From NCBI RefSeq assembly GCF_004769235.1, contig NZ_RQFG01000012.1, positions 1 through 64,000 of the forward strand: DNA of 64,000 bases, read 5' to 3'. Both the position numbers and the translations under genes were made by a program. This stretch comes from Leptospira kanakyensis. Its GTDB lineage: Bacteria > Spirochaetota > Leptospiria > Leptospirales > Leptospiraceae. Under the pieces are notes generated by a model. The model was not told where the DNA came from, did not search any database, and was given only the letters and a program-made list of their open reading frames with translations. Each line of letters begins with the position of its first letter. Positions within the stretch are counted from its first letter, which is position 1. Positions 34,040 through 43,974 of this stretch are shown here, piece after piece.

Positions 34040-35567
34040 GTCCGATCATAGCAGCCAAAGTTTCTACCGATTCCTTTAAGCCATGAAAGATCACATTTCC
34101 TTTTTCAATAAGAGAAATCATTTTAGAACTAGTTCCTAAATTTGTTTGTGTTTTGACATTCAAATCAATGATTGAATTCGATATCTCATCCATACTTGTG
34201 GATTGTTCCTTACTGGAAACTTGCATTTCTTGTGCAATTTGATCCAGGGTAGCAAGAGCATTTTCTTGTCTTTCAAAGGCAGAAAGAGTTCCCGTAATTT
34301 GTGCAGTGAGTTCCCCCATCCCTACTTCTGATGCCAGAATGGATTTCACAAAACTTTGAACCGTTTGATTGATTTGATTGGATTGTCTGAAACTGACTTG
34401 GATAGCGGATTTGATTTTTCCAGAGATAGAAGAAATGTTCTTTGTGGCTTCCGCTGTCGAGTCGGCGAGTTTAGAGATCTCAGAAGCAACCACGGCAAAA
34501 CCTCTTCCCGCATCACCAGCACGAGCCGCTTCAATGGATGCATTTAACGAAAGTAAGTTGACTTTTTCGGCAATGTCAGAAATGAGTTCTAAAATTTCTT
34601 CCATCTTCTCAGAATCATCCACCGCCACTTCCATTGACTGATAAAGCCCAGTAAATTCGGTTTCTGTTTTTTTGACACTGTCCGCGGACTCTTGGATTTT
34701 AGTTCGCATCACGTCCAGTGAAGTCACAAATCCTTGGCTTAAAACAAATAAGTTATGATTTAATTCTTCAACGGCTTTTACTTCTTTAATTTGGCGATTG
34801 GATCCTTCCAAAATCAATTGGCTGGACGCGGCTGTTTCTTCCGTGGCAGCAGAAATGGCTTCAATAGATGAAGATTGGTTTTTAAAAGAAGTTTCAAACT
34901 CACGCACTTTCTCAGAAATCAGTTCAGAGTTTTCGACAAATATTTTGGTTCCAGAAGATGCCTTATCGATTGCCTCTGTCACTCCAGAAATTACTGTTTC
35001 TAAATTGGATTGTGTTTCGATTTGTTTTCGAAGTTCCATAACAGAACGATAAGAAAAATAAATCAGAATTCCTGTTTCAAAAACAACAAACAATGCATGA
35101 GTGAGAACAATATCTAGGCCAGTTCCATAACTATAAACCATCACCTTGGTTCCAAAAATCACTGTTCCAAATTCTTGAATATAATTACCAACTAAGTGGT
35201 GTATAGCGATTGTTAGAGCCGCCACAAATAGGACTCTCCAATCTTCATAAACAAACAAAATGGCAAGAGCACTGAATACATGAAAATGCATTTCGATCCG
35301 GCCAAATTGGGCCTGGATCAAGATGGCGCTGAACATCATGAGAGTTGCCCCATTCCATGCTCTTAAAAAAAAGGAACCCCTACCTAACCGGTAAAAAACA
35401 AAGGACACCAAGGAAAGAACAATGGCGGATAAAGTAACAACGAACGTTGCGCCATAGCCAAGTGAGAGAAAAAAAACAAGGGGAGTGTGAGCAAGGATCG
35501 CCCAGAGAAAAAATGTATCTACTTTTTTTTGGCGTTCCAGTAGAACCGCGGCCAATCTATTTTGCAT
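34026..35567 (-). CDS. Methyl-accepting chemotaxis protein with polytopic membrane sensor
   Basis: 513 residues. Residues 1-185 form about six transmembrane helices instead of a periplasmic domain. They carry His-rich positions: [15 protein letters not shown], then a second helix ending AIHHLVGN. Residues 190-513 are the coiled-coil signalling domain with the tip [19 protein letters not shown], then [20 protein letters not shown]. The membrane His may bind a metal, haem or quinone; this is inferred. It is co-translated with the SCO-like gene. The output would be the chemotaxis kinase CheA. Confidence 0.8.
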   Translation of the reverse strand: MQNRLAAVLLERQKKVDTFFLWAILAHTPLVFFLSLGYGATFVVTLSAIVLSLVSFVFYRLGRGSFFLRAWNGATLMMFSAILIQAQFGRIEMHFHVFSALAILFVYEDWRVLFVAALTIAIHHLVGNYIQEFGTVIFGTKVMVYSYGTGLDIVLTHALFVVFETGILIYFSYRSVMELRKQIETQSNLETVISGVTEAIDKASSGTKIFVENSELISEKVREFETSFKNQSSSIEAISAATEETAASSQLILEGSNRQIKEVKAVEELNHNLFVLSQGFVTSLDVMRTKIQESADSVKKTETEFTGLYQSMEVAVDDSEKMEEILELISDIAEKVNLLSLNASIEAARAGDAGRGFAVVASEISKLADSTAEATKNISSISGKIKSAIQVSFRQSNQINQTVQSFVKSILASEVGMGELTAQITGTLSAFERQENALATLDQIAQEMQVSSKEQSTSMDEISNSIIDLNVKTQTNLGTSSKMISLIEKGNVIFHGLKESVETLAAMIGHDKK

Positions 35568-35758
35568 ATAACAAATAGACGAAAAAAAAAGAAAGATGTG
35601 TCATCGAAAGTCAGACCTAGATGATAAATAAGGAAATATTTTACTCTCAAATTTGACATGATTAACATACCTTTTCAAGAAAGGAAACCCTCGGGACAAA
35701 ACTTTCTCTCTTGATTTACGGAAAATAGGTTTTGATACTGTTCGCAAGAAGGTATATT

Positions 35759-37930
35759 TTGGAACCATTCTCAGATCCCACAAATTCAGAAACACCACTC
35801 ACTGGTGAAACGACAGAACCTTCGTTTTTCATTCCTTTGCCTAAAAACATCGCGAGTTACTCCATGACTTCGCAGGCAATTTTAGAAGAACTCCGAGTGC
35901 GTCATAGACGATTGGAAATGCACGGTAGTGCCGAAATCACTCCCTCCCTGTTACTCACAGTTGATTCCATTCCGGAGCTACTCTCTAAACAAGTCCAACT
36001 CACAGATTCACATAAATCGCAAGGAGCCATCGCCGAAGCATTCAAGGAACTTGCTGGCCTAACAGAACACAACAAAGAAGCCGTTGTGTATTTTTATCCC
36101 TTCCTTTTATCTGTAGATCAAAAACTGACCATGCGTGTGAGTATGATTGCTCCACAAAACAAAGAAAAAACTGATATTGTTCCTTTTCGCAGAGCTTGTT
36201 TCAAATACAGTATTGATTTGATTGACCAACTTTTGAAATCAAGGGCTGGCCGGGAATTTGTTCTAGAAGAAGAAAACCCGGGTGCTGGCCTTGTTCGTTC
36301 TGACCAAAAAGGTAATACTTATTTTTTTCCCACCAAACTCAGTTATGAAAGTGAACTAGAATCCATGATTCGTAAAACCATGGAAACTTTTGGTTACATT
36401 CCTATGAAAGACTTTGTGATGGATGTGATTTCCAGAGGGAAAGAAACAGCAAAACTTGTGGAAATCATCCCAGGATACCATCTCATTTTACCAAATGGAT
36501 CACATAACCCTGAGTATGCGCGTCATCTCGCAGTCCAACTGGATGGATTAAAAATATTCTCCGTTCCTTATCTGAAAAAATATTGCAATGAAAACAAATA
36601 CTCCGGTTTTTTAGACAAACTCCTGGACTTAGAATCAAAAATTCCGAGAACAACAGAAGCACTTCTAAAAACAGGCGTTAGTTTTGTTCCCGAGATCACA
36701 AACCTCCTTCAAGAATTTCCTTTTGATAAAATCACAACCGATGAAGGCAAACGAGTGGGTCACTCTACAAGAGAAAGCCTTATCATTTTGGATAAACTAT
36801 CCAAACGTTTGAAAGAACAAAAAAAAGAAGATGCAGAAGAAGCCGTCACAACACTCATCAAATTTCTGGGAACAAAAATTGAAGACAATACGGCAAATAC
36901 TCTCACCCTTACAAAATTAGATTTAAAATCGGAGATAAAATCTCTTGGACTCAAAAATGAATCAGAGGTAACAAAGGCAATCGCAAAAATTGTAACCTCT
37001 CTTTCTGAAACCTATGGTTGTTTGGAAATGAAAGAAGATAACTTTCATATTCTTTTTGCCTTAGACCAAAAAAAACTTTCTAAGGTAGAGGCAAATACCC
37101 TAACACTTGCAAAAACAGATTCTAATTATCGAAACGAACTTCCGATACTCGACCAAATCCGTGTGATTCTTAAAAATAGATCAGATGAAAATATAGACAA
37201 AGAAGAAATTCCAGAAAAAGAATTAGAAGATGAAACGGATAACAACCCAACCCGTTCCAATGAACCAAGAATTTCTTTTTCGGCGCTCCAAGAAAAATTT
37301 CATGTTCCCATTGGAGTTTTTAGTTTTTTGGCATTAGCATCTTTAACCACAGTGGTTTCGCTACTCATCGGTTCTTTGGAATACATAGTCAGTGGATTTA
37401 TGGTTAGTTTCCTTGTGGGCCTTTCCCTTGGTTATCTCTATCGGAATGACAATAAACCAAAACAAGTTCAAGAAAAACAGATACCAACATCTCCCAAAGA
37501 AAATCGAACACTAGGTATCGCCAAGGTAGCAGAAGGATTCATTTATCCCAAAAAATTCAATAGCATCGCGGAGAAGGTTTATGATTTCAAAAGGTTACGA
37601 AATCATATCGAAGATTGTGTGGAAGATATCAAAGTCCAACTGCCACCTGCCGATGGGAAAAAGGATGTAAACAAAATTGTAGCAGAGATCGAACACGCCA
37701 TCATACAAATCTCTGTAGTGATGAAAATTCCTGAAGCCATCCAATTAAAAAACAGACCTAAGGAACTGATCCTTTCCAAAGCAGACTTTCGCACCATTTT
37801 ATTTAGAACACAACTCGCTGAGTATTATAGAAAGGAAGCAAGTATCTATAAATCAGATCGTGACCAAATGGATTACATCCAGTTTATCATTCGAGAATTA
37901 GAATTTGGCTATAATAAATATCTGAAATGA
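35759..37930 (+). CDS. Large membrane protein, unknown function (probably Leptospira-specific)
   Basis: 723 residues from TTG 35759, chosen because AAGAAGG lies 6 bases upstream. The frame is open from TTG 35732, and ATG 35864 is another option. The first ~520 residues are soluble, charged and mostly helical. Two hydrophobic helices (about residues 525-570: VFSFLALASLTTVVSLLIGS and IVSGFMVSFLVGLSLGYLY) precede a ~130-residue helical tail. No domain recognised, no signal peptide. Divergent from the chemoreceptor gene and followed 13 bases later by an LRR lipoprotein gene, so probably one unit. Confidence 0.6.
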   Translation: MEPFSDPTNSETPLTGETTEPSFFIPLPKNIASYSMTSQAILEELRVRHRRLEMHGSAEITPSLLLTVDSIPELLSKQVQLTDSHKSQGAIAEAFKELAGLTEHNKEAVVYFYPFLLSVDQKLTMRVSMIAPQNKEKTDIVPFRRACFKYSIDLIDQLLKSRAGREFVLEEENPGAGLVRSDQKGNTYFFPTKLSYESELESMIRKTMETFGYIPMKDFVMDVISRGKETAKLVEIIPGYHLILPNGSHNPEYARHLAVQLDGLKIFSVPYLKKYCNENKYSGFLDKLLDLESKIPRTTEALLKTGVSFVPEITNLLQEFPFDKITTDEGKRVGHSTRESLIILDKLSKRLKEQKKEDAEEAVTTLIKFLGTKIEDNTANTLTLTKLDLKSEIKSLGLKNESEVTKAIAKIVTSLSETYGCLEMKEDNFHILFALDQKKLSKVEANTLTLAKTDSNYRNELPILDQIRVILKNRSDENIDKEEIPEKELEDETDNNPTRSNEPRISFSALQEKFHVPIGVFSFLALASLTTVVSLLIGSLEYIVSGFMVSFLVGLSLGYLYRNDNKPKQVQEKQIPTSPKENRTLGIAKVAEGFIYPKKFNSIAEKVYDFKRLRNHIEDCVEDIKVQLPPADGKKDVNKIVAEIEHAIIQISVVMKIPEAIQLKNRPKELILSKADFRTILFRTQLAEYYRKEASIYKSDRDQMDYIQFIIRELEFGYNKYLK

Positions 37931-37943
37931 TAAAATTGGTTTT

Positions 37944-38573
37944 ATGAAGTCTTTTATTTACAAAACACTGACAGTCCTTTTTTTCACCTCCCTAGTTTTA
38001 CAATGTAATAAAAAAGTAGTAAATGCGGAAGAATGGATTTTAGAACATAAAGAAGACCGTGTCCTCAATCTTTCCAACAAAGAATTTGGAGTTTTACCCG
38101 CATCCATTGGGAATTTAACAAAGGTAGAAGAACTCACTCTCCAATACGATTCATTACAAGTTCTCCCTAAAGAAATTGGAAATCTCAAACAATTAAAGAT
38201 TTTAAATCTTTTTGGAAACCCCATCCAAACTTTACCAGAAGAAATCGGGAACTTAGAAAACTTGGAAGTTTTGTTACTAGGAAGGACAGAACTGAAGGAA
38301 ATTCCCGCTGTCATCAGTCGTTTGAAAAATCTAAAAACCTTGGCCCTAGACGAAACCAAAGTGCAACTAACAGAAGCTGATGTGGAAGTGATTGCCGCAC
38401 TTCCACATTTAGAAATTTTAGACCTCACTCTCATGCGAGAATACAAAACTCTCCCCAAAAACCTGGCAAAGTTAAACCACCTAAAACATCTAGTTTTGCA
38501 AAAAACCCTACTGGAAAAATCGGATGTGGTGAGACTTCGGGACGAACTCCCGAAAGTTCGAGTCAAACTCTAA
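37944..38573 (+). CDS. Leucine-rich-repeat lipoprotein
   Basis: 209 residues. Lipoprotein signal MKSFIYKTLTVLFFTSLVLQC (Cys 21). Then about five leucine-rich repeats of the form LPxEIGNLxxLxxLxLxxNxL: VLNLSNKEFGVLPASIGNLT, LPKEIGNLKQLKILNLFGNP, LPEEIGNLENLEVLLLGRTE, then less regular copies to the C-terminus. Such short LRR lipoproteins are abundant in Leptospira and may bind host or environmental ligands; a target is not evident. Starts 13 bases after the upstream membrane-protein gene. Confidence 0.85.
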   Translation: MKSFIYKTLTVLFFTSLVLQCNKKVVNAEEWILEHKEDRVLNLSNKEFGVLPASIGNLTKVEELTLQYDSLQVLPKEIGNLKQLKILNLFGNPIQTLPEEIGNLENLEVLLLGRTELKEIPAVISRLKNLKTLALDETKVQLTEADVEVIAALPHLEILDLTLMREYKTLPKNLAKLNHLKHLVLQKTLLEKSDVVRLRDELPKVRVKL

Positions 38574-38633
38574 GAACTTAAAGATATTTTTTCCGTTTTC
38601 TCTTTGGCCTAGACCCCAAACATTGGTCTTAAT

Positions 38634-41381
38634 ATGGCCAAACCAGAAACGGAAAATCCCTATTCTAAAACGGTTCTCCTACCGCAGACCAACTTTCCCA
38701 TGAAAGCCGACCTGGCAAATCGTGAACCAGGTCAAATTAAGATTTGGAAAGAGAAAAAAGTCTTCCAAACCATGAAGGAGATTCGTAAATCCAAACCTTC
38801 GTTTGTATTACACGATGGGCCCCCTTACGCCAATGGAAATTTCCATGTAGGCCACTCTCTCAATAAAATTCTAAAAGATATCATTGTTAAATCCAAAACC
38901 CTTTCTGGTTTCCAAACCGATATGATTCCTGGTTGGGACTGTCATGGTCTCCCCATCGAAGTACAGGTGTTAAAGAATCTTGGAAAAGAAGCAAGGAACA
39001 CAAGTCCGAGTGAACTCCGAAAAAAATGCCGTGAGTATGCAGCAGAATTTGTAGGGAAACAAGGCGAAGACTTAAACCGATTCTTATGTTTCTGGGAAGA
39101 AGATCATAAATACCTAACGATGGCTCCAGAATTTGAAGCAAGGATCGTAGAAGTATTTGGATCTCTATTTGCAAAAGGATATATCTACAAAGGAAAAAAA
39201 CCTGTATATTGGTGTATTGATTTAGCAACGGCTCATGCAGAAGCAGAAATCGAATACCAAAATCATGTTTCCCCTTCCATCTATGTAAAGTTTGCCGTTA
39301 AGGGAGAAAAAGATACCTATTGCCTGATTTGGACCACGACTCCTTGGACACTCCCTGCAAACCTTGCGATTTGTTTTAACGAAGATTTGGACTACTCTAT
39401 TTTTCAATCCGATACACACGGAAGGCTCATCCTTGCTGATGGACTCAAAGAAGCAGTGGAACAAAAAACAGGAATCACACTCACTAAGATCAAATCTTTA
39501 ACGAGTGCAGAACTTGGAAAAATGACCTTCTTACATCCGTTTATCGATCGTGAATCCATTCCCCTTTTCGGAAACCATGTGACACTCGATGCGGGAACAG
39601 GTTGTGTCCACACAGCTCCCGGTCACGGAACAGACGACTACCGTGTGGGAACAGCAGCAGGCCTTCCTCCCCTTTCTCCAGTAGATGATTACGGCCGTTA
39701 TACGGACGAATTCGAAATGATGAAGGGGATCAAAATTTGGGATGCCAATCCTAAAATTGTAGATCTTCTCCGAGAAAAAAATGCCCTAGTCCACTTCTCT
39801 GAATTCACTCACTCCTATCCTCATAGTTGGAGGAGTAAAAAACCTTTGATCTTTCGGGCAACACCACAATGGTTTTTTTCGATCGATCATGCGGGGCTCA
39901 GGGAAGATTCTCTTAAAGCCATCGACAAAGTCCAATGGATTCCGGATTGGGGGATCACACGCATCCGTTCCATGGTGGAATCTAGACCTGACTGGTGTTT
40001 GTCGAGACAAAGGAACTGGGGAGTTCCCATCCCATCGTTCACTTGTAAGTCTTGTGGGTTCACTCACCTTGATGATAAAACCATTGAACATTTCATCAAA
40101 ATTGTCAAAAAAGAAGGGATCGAGGTTTGGTATGAAAGGGATGCAAAAGACCTTTTGCCCGAAGGAACCAAATGTTCCAAATGCGGTTCCGATGACCTAA
40201 AACAAGACAAAGATATTTTAGATGTTTGGTTTGATTCTGGAGTTTCCAGCTTTGCCGTGTTTGGTGATTCTTTGGACAAAGAACCAGCAGATTTATATTT
40301 GGAAGGATCTGACCAACATAGAGGTTGGTTTCAATCTTCTCTTTGGCCTTCTATGGCCATCAGAAAAAAACCTCCTTACAAATCTGTCCTCACCCATGGT
40401 TATGTGTTAGATGAAAAAGGGCATGCGATGTCCAAATCCCTTGGAAACGTAATCAATCCCACAACAGACATCATCAACCAATTCGGAGCCGATATCCTTA
40501 GGCTTTGGGTTTCCACCCAAGATTTCCGAGACGATGTCAAAATTGGAAAAGATTCCATCAAAACTGTAGCCGAAGCCTATCGTAAGATCAGAAACACGTT
40601 CCGTTATCTTTTAGGAAACACAAAGGCAGAAACACTCAAGTGGAATCTCAAAAAAGAAGATTTAGAGCCGATTGACAGGTATTATCTGCATAAATTAGCA
40701 AAACTAAATGAGGATGTCAAAAAACTTTACGAGAACTACCACTTCCACCAAGTTTATCATCGAGTTTTGGTTTTCTGCACAGTAGATTTATCACAAGATT
40801 ACTTTGAAATCATCCGGGACAGAATGTACTGTGATGCCAAAGATTCTAAAACCAGAAAATCTTCTGAGTATGCGTTAGCAGTCATTTTGGAAACTTTAAC
40901 CAAACTCCTCTCCCCCATCCTTTCTTTCACTACAGAAGAAGTATGGGCAGAATTTGGATTAAAAGATTCTGTATTTTATTCTGATTTTTCAGACTTATCT
41001 ACCTTACTCGATTCCGACTTAGAATCCCAATTTGCACCTGTCTTTGAAACCAAGGAAGTGGTACAAAAAGCTTTAGAAGAAGCAAGGAAATTAGGAAAAC
41101 TGGGGAAGTCACTCGAAGCTGAAGTACTAATCTCCGGAGAAACTTTGAAAGATACAAAGTTTACTAAAGACGACCTGAGCCTATTCTTTGTGGTATCAGA
41201 AGTATCCTTGGATCGCAATGAAATTAGCGAAGTTTTCTCCGAATGGAAAGGAGAAAAAGATTCCATCCAAATTCGTAAACCCCGCCACCACGAATGTCCG
41301 AGATGTTGGCGCCATGTTTCTGAATCAGAAGGCAAACTTTGTGTTCGTTGTGAAGGAGTTGTTTCCAAACTTTCGAAGTAA
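38634..41381 (+). CDS. ileS: Isoleucyl-tRNA synthetase
   Basis: 915 residues, full length for the bacterial type. The class I signature HIGH appears as [20 protein letters not shown] (near residue 65), the editing domain has [13 protein letters not shown] and [16 protein letters not shown], and KMSKS appears as HAMSKSLGN (near 600). The C-terminal zinc finger is [19 protein letters not shown]. It charges tRNA-Ile and clears Val by hydrolysis. No T-box upstream is visible. It ends 90 bases before the convergent murJ gene; an AT-rich hairpin lies between. Confidence 0.95.
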   Translation: MAKPETENPYSKTVLLPQTNFPMKADLANREPGQIKIWKEKKVFQTMKEIRKSKPSFVLHDGPPYANGNFHVGHSLNKILKDIIVKSKTLSGFQTDMIPGWDCHGLPIEVQVLKNLGKEARNTSPSELRKKCREYAAEFVGKQGEDLNRFLCFWEEDHKYLTMAPEFEARIVEVFGSLFAKGYIYKGKKPVYWCIDLATAHAEAEIEYQNHVSPSIYVKFAVKGEKDTYCLIWTTTPWTLPANLAICFNEDLDYSIFQSDTHGRLILADGLKEAVEQKTGITLTKIKSLTSAELGKMTFLHPFIDRESIPLFGNHVTLDAGTGCVHTAPGHGTDDYRVGTAAGLPPLSPVDDYGRYTDEFEMMKGIKIWDANPKIVDLLREKNALVHFSEFTHSYPHSWRSKKPLIFRATPQWFFSIDHAGLREDSLKAIDKVQWIPDWGITRIRSMVESRPDWCLSRQRNWGVPIPSFTCKSCGFTHLDDKTIEHFIKIVKKEGIEVWYERDAKDLLPEGTKCSKCGSDDLKQDKDILDVWFDSGVSSFAVFGDSLDKEPADLYLEGSDQHRGWFQSSLWPSMAIRKKPPYKSVLTHGYVLDEKGHAMSKSLGNVINPTTDIINQFGADILRLWVSTQDFRDDVKIGKDSIKTVAEAYRKIRNTFRYLLGNTKAETLKWNLKKEDLEPIDRYYLHKLAKLNEDVKKLYENYHFHQVYHRVLVFCTVDLSQDYFEIIRDRMYCDAKDSKTRKSSEYALAVILETLTKLLSPILSFTTEEVWAEFGLKDSVFYSDFSDLSTLLDSDLESQFAPVFETKEVVQKALEEARKLGKLGKSLEAEVLISGETLKDTKFTKDDLSLFFVVSEVSLDRNEISEVFSEWKGEKDSIQIRKPRHHECPRCWRHVSESEGKLCVRCEGVVSKLSK

Positions 41382-41396
41382 GGTTAAAGAATAAAT

Positions 41397-41433
41397 CTTA
41401 AGTATAACTTAGAATATATGAGTTATACTTAAG
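41397..41433. terminator. Perfect 13-bp hairpin between ileS and murJ
   Basis: CTTAAGTATAACT (41397-41409) and AGTTATACTTAAG (41421-41433) are perfect inverted arms with an 11-nt loop. Being symmetric, it can fold in transcripts from both convergent genes. No clean T-run follows on the plus strand (GCCTATTGACTTTTA), so it may end or protect the transcripts rather than act as a textbook intrinsic terminator. Confidence 0.5.
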
Positions 41434-41470
41434 GCCTATTGACTTTTATAAAAAACCAAATCTATCTAGA

Positions 41471-43102
41471 TTATGGTTGTATCGATTTTTTTCGAATTTT
41501 CTTAAGGAACCTTCCAAGGATGATTTCTGATTCAGGTATCCCTGTAAAACTTGCAGTGGCAAAATAAATCATCACTGCTGGAAGGATAGAAACCAAAAGG
41601 CAAATCCGACTCACATTGGCAAAACCGAACCCCCACTCATTCGTCAAGTAAGTCACGAGCACAGGTTTTCCTACCCACTCGGAAATAAGAAGCCAAACAA
41701 GAAGTCCTAAAAGGGCTGGCATCATTTTAAAAACACGAAGCCAAACTGTGAGAAACGGAATTTTCACTTGGTGTGATTTCAAATAAAACAATAAAAGTGA
41801 AGAAGTTACACTCGCAGCAAGAGCTGATGCCAAAGCAATGGCGGAATGTTTTAAAAAAAACATAAGACCGATACTGACCACAATGCTTAGGAAAAACGAA
41901 ACCAGTTGGATTCGTAAGGGTGTTTTTGTATCCGAAAAAGCATAATAAGAAGAAACCAATACTTTATTGATGCTATAAAAGGGAATGGCAAAGGAATAAA
42001 ATACCAAAGGATAAAAAGCAGTCATCGTAGCCAAATGGTCCCAACGGCCCCCGAAATAAATCGAATCCAAAACCGTTTCCCCAAGAACCGCCAAACCAAT
42101 GCTTGCTGGAAGTGTCAAAAAAAAGGCAAAGGACAAAACATCTGCAATTTCTTTAGGGACATTCTCTTCACGCCCTTCCCTTAGATCTTTCAAAAGTGAT
42201 GGTAAGATGGTCGTGGCAAGGGCCACTCCAATGATTCCTGTAGGAAGTTGGACAAGCCTTTGTGCGTAATCCAAACTCACTACAGCCCCAAGCCCTGGGT
42301 TTTGGTTTTGGATGTAGTTGGCTAGGAAAATATCTACGAGTAATCCAATTTGATAAAAACTTCCTCCAAGAGCCGCCGGTAACATTAGTTTAAAAATTTT
42401 CCGAATGGCCGGATGTTTGAAATTCAAACGAAAGATGGGGCCAAATCCATTTTGATAAACATACCACCCTTGGACTAAAAGTTGTAAAACTCCACCCGTA
42501 ACAATTCCATAAGCGAGAAGAAATACTTTGTCTCGGATCTCATGGTAAAAAGGAAAAACAAAAATAAAAACAATCAAATAACTGAAGTTAAGGATGATAG
42601 GAGAAAGAGAAGGCACAAAATAATTATGATGGGAGTTTGAGATCGACATAAAAATCGAAGACAAACTTGCCGTCATGATGAGGAAAAACAAAACTAATGA
42701 AAGTTCTACGACGAGAGTTCCGTATTCAGGAGATCCGCCTACTAGTGCTGGTAAAAACCCCGCAGCAAAAAACCAAAAGAGAGCTACAAAAACTGACAAA
42801 CAAAGAAAAAGAAAACTTAGAACCGTTCCGGCCATCACCCTTGCATCCATTACACCCATCTTTTCATATTCAGAAAAAATAGGCATAAAGGATTGGCTTA
42901 AAGTTCCTTCCGCAAGTAGGTTACGAAACATATTTGGCAAACGATATGCCACACTAAAGGCAGAGGCAACCATCCCTGTTCCAAAACTAACAGCCATAAA
43001 ATGATCACGAATGAGGCCTAAAATGCGAGATAAAAAAGTATAAAAGGAAAGGGCAAGTGACCGTTTTGCACTTGATACACTCCCTCCAGATTGTTTCGTC
43101 AT
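41471..43102 (-). CDS. murJ: Lipid II flippase MurJ
   Basis: 543 residues, about 14 transmembrane helices of the MOP/MviN family. The N-terminal hallmark is SLALSFYTFLSRILGLIRDH, then GMVASAFSVAYRLPNMFRNL and LAEGTLSQSFMPIFSEY, with the conserved Arg and Glu lining the flippase cavity. It moves lipid II across the inner membrane for peptidoglycan synthesis and is normally essential. Last gene of a minus-strand unit: sensor (43975-44976), STAS/zinc-ribbon protein, then murJ 11 bases later. Confidence 0.95.
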   Translation of the reverse strand: MTKQSGGSVSSAKRSLALSFYTFLSRILGLIRDHFMAVSFGTGMVASAFSVAYRLPNMFRNLLAEGTLSQSFMPIFSEYEKMGVMDARVMAGTVLSFLFLCLSVFVALFWFFAAGFLPALVGGSPEYGTLVVELSLVLFFLIMTASLSSIFMSISNSHHNYFVPSLSPIILNFSYLIVFIFVFPFYHEIRDKVFLLAYGIVTGGVLQLLVQGWYVYQNGFGPIFRLNFKHPAIRKIFKLMLPAALGGSFYQIGLLVDIFLANYIQNQNPGLGAVVSLDYAQRLVQLPTGIIGVALATTILPSLLKDLREGREENVPKEIADVLSFAFFLTLPASIGLAVLGETVLDSIYFGGRWDHLATMTAFYPLVFYSFAIPFYSINKVLVSSYYAFSDTKTPLRIQLVSFFLSIVVSIGLMFFLKHSAIALASALAASVTSSLLLFYLKSHQVKIPFLTVWLRVFKMMPALLGLLVWLLISEWVGKPVLVTYLTNEWGFGFANVSRICLLVSILPAVMIYFATASFTGIPESEIILGRFLKKIRKKSIQP

Positions 43103-43113
43103 AAAACCAGAAT

Positions 43114-43971
43114 TTAGAGGGGATTCAATTTTTCAAGAAAACGGATGGAACCACTTGGGCTCATTTGGAACTGTGTAGCACAACCGGGACATTCGTGTTT
43201 TCCAAATTTATGGATTCGTAACCTTGTCCCACATACTTCACATTGGATGATTCTTTCCATAGCCTCCAATTGTTTGGTTTTCGATTGGATATAACTCGGG
43301 ATTGTGACACGTTTTTCCTCTGCTTCCGGCGATGATTTATAAACGGCAAATCGCCTTTCGAGTTCGTGGTTTAAAGTTTCTTTGATTTCCAACCGAAGGC
43401 TATTCAGTTTTTCTTCCAAAACCGATTCCATTGGCGAGGAAGTAAGTTGTTTCGAACGGAAACCCTCTTCTTCTGGTAAAGATTCCAACCTGGAAACTGG
43501 TTCTTTGGAACTGGTGGCAGAGTCTCTATCTTTAGACTTTCCTGTGAAATAAAAACGGATTCGGTTTGGGTCGGACGACGGCAAACTTGAAGACTCAGCT
43601 TTTTCCAAAGATTTGGACTCCTTTGGGCCAGAGTCTTTAGGATCCATTTGTAAAAGAAAGGATTCCGCTTGGGAATGACCTCGAAAGATAGGAAGTTTTT
43701 CAAATAACCCCACAAGACTTAACACATCTTCGATTTCTTGTTTCACACCATAAATGGCGTAGACCGCACCCACCTTTCTGACCTGTTTATGGATTTTCAC
43801 AAGGATACTGATTCCATTCGACGTGATAAAATCTAAGGCACCGAACTGAAATAAAAACTTACGGTATCCTTTGTTTAATTGTGATTCGAAGTAACGATAA
43901 AAATCTTCGGCGCTGGATCCGTCCAAACCACCTTTCAACTGGATTGAAAATACTTTATCTTGGGCTTCCAT
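43114..43971 (-). CDS. STAS-domain protein with C-terminal zinc ribbon
   Basis: 285 residues. Residues 1-108 are a STAS domain (VFSIQLKGGLDGSSAEDFYR, FQFGALDFITSNGISILVKI), the fold of anti-sigma antagonists. A low-complexity, Ser/Lys-rich linker spans about residues 110-215. The end is a CxxC...CxxC ribbon: QCEVCGTRLRIHKFGKHECPG, then CATQFQM. The pairing of STAS and ribbon suggests a scaffold or regulator. It lies 3 bases after the sensor gene and 11 bases before murJ, so it may tie a signal to cell-wall synthesis. Partner kinase not seen. Confidence 0.7.
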   Translation of the reverse strand: MEAQDKVFSIQLKGGLDGSSAEDFYRYFESQLNKGYRKFLFQFGALDFITSNGISILVKIHKQVRKVGAVYAIYGVKQEIEDVLSLVGLFEKLPIFRGHSQAESFLLQMDPKDSGPKESKSLEKAESSSLPSSDPNRIRFYFTGKSKDRDSATSSKEPVSRLESLPEEEGFRSKQLTSSPMESVLEEKLNSLRLEIKETLNHELERRFAVYKSSPEAEEKRVTIPSYIQSKTKQLEAMERIIQCEVCGTRLRIHKFGKHECPGCATQFQMSPSGSIRFLEKLNPL

Positions 43972-43974
43972 AAT

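Noticed and set aside
37958..38566. Minus-strand 202-codon frame over the LRR lipoprotein
   Set aside because: It is a shadow: Ser/Arg/Phe-rich translation mirroring leucine repeats.
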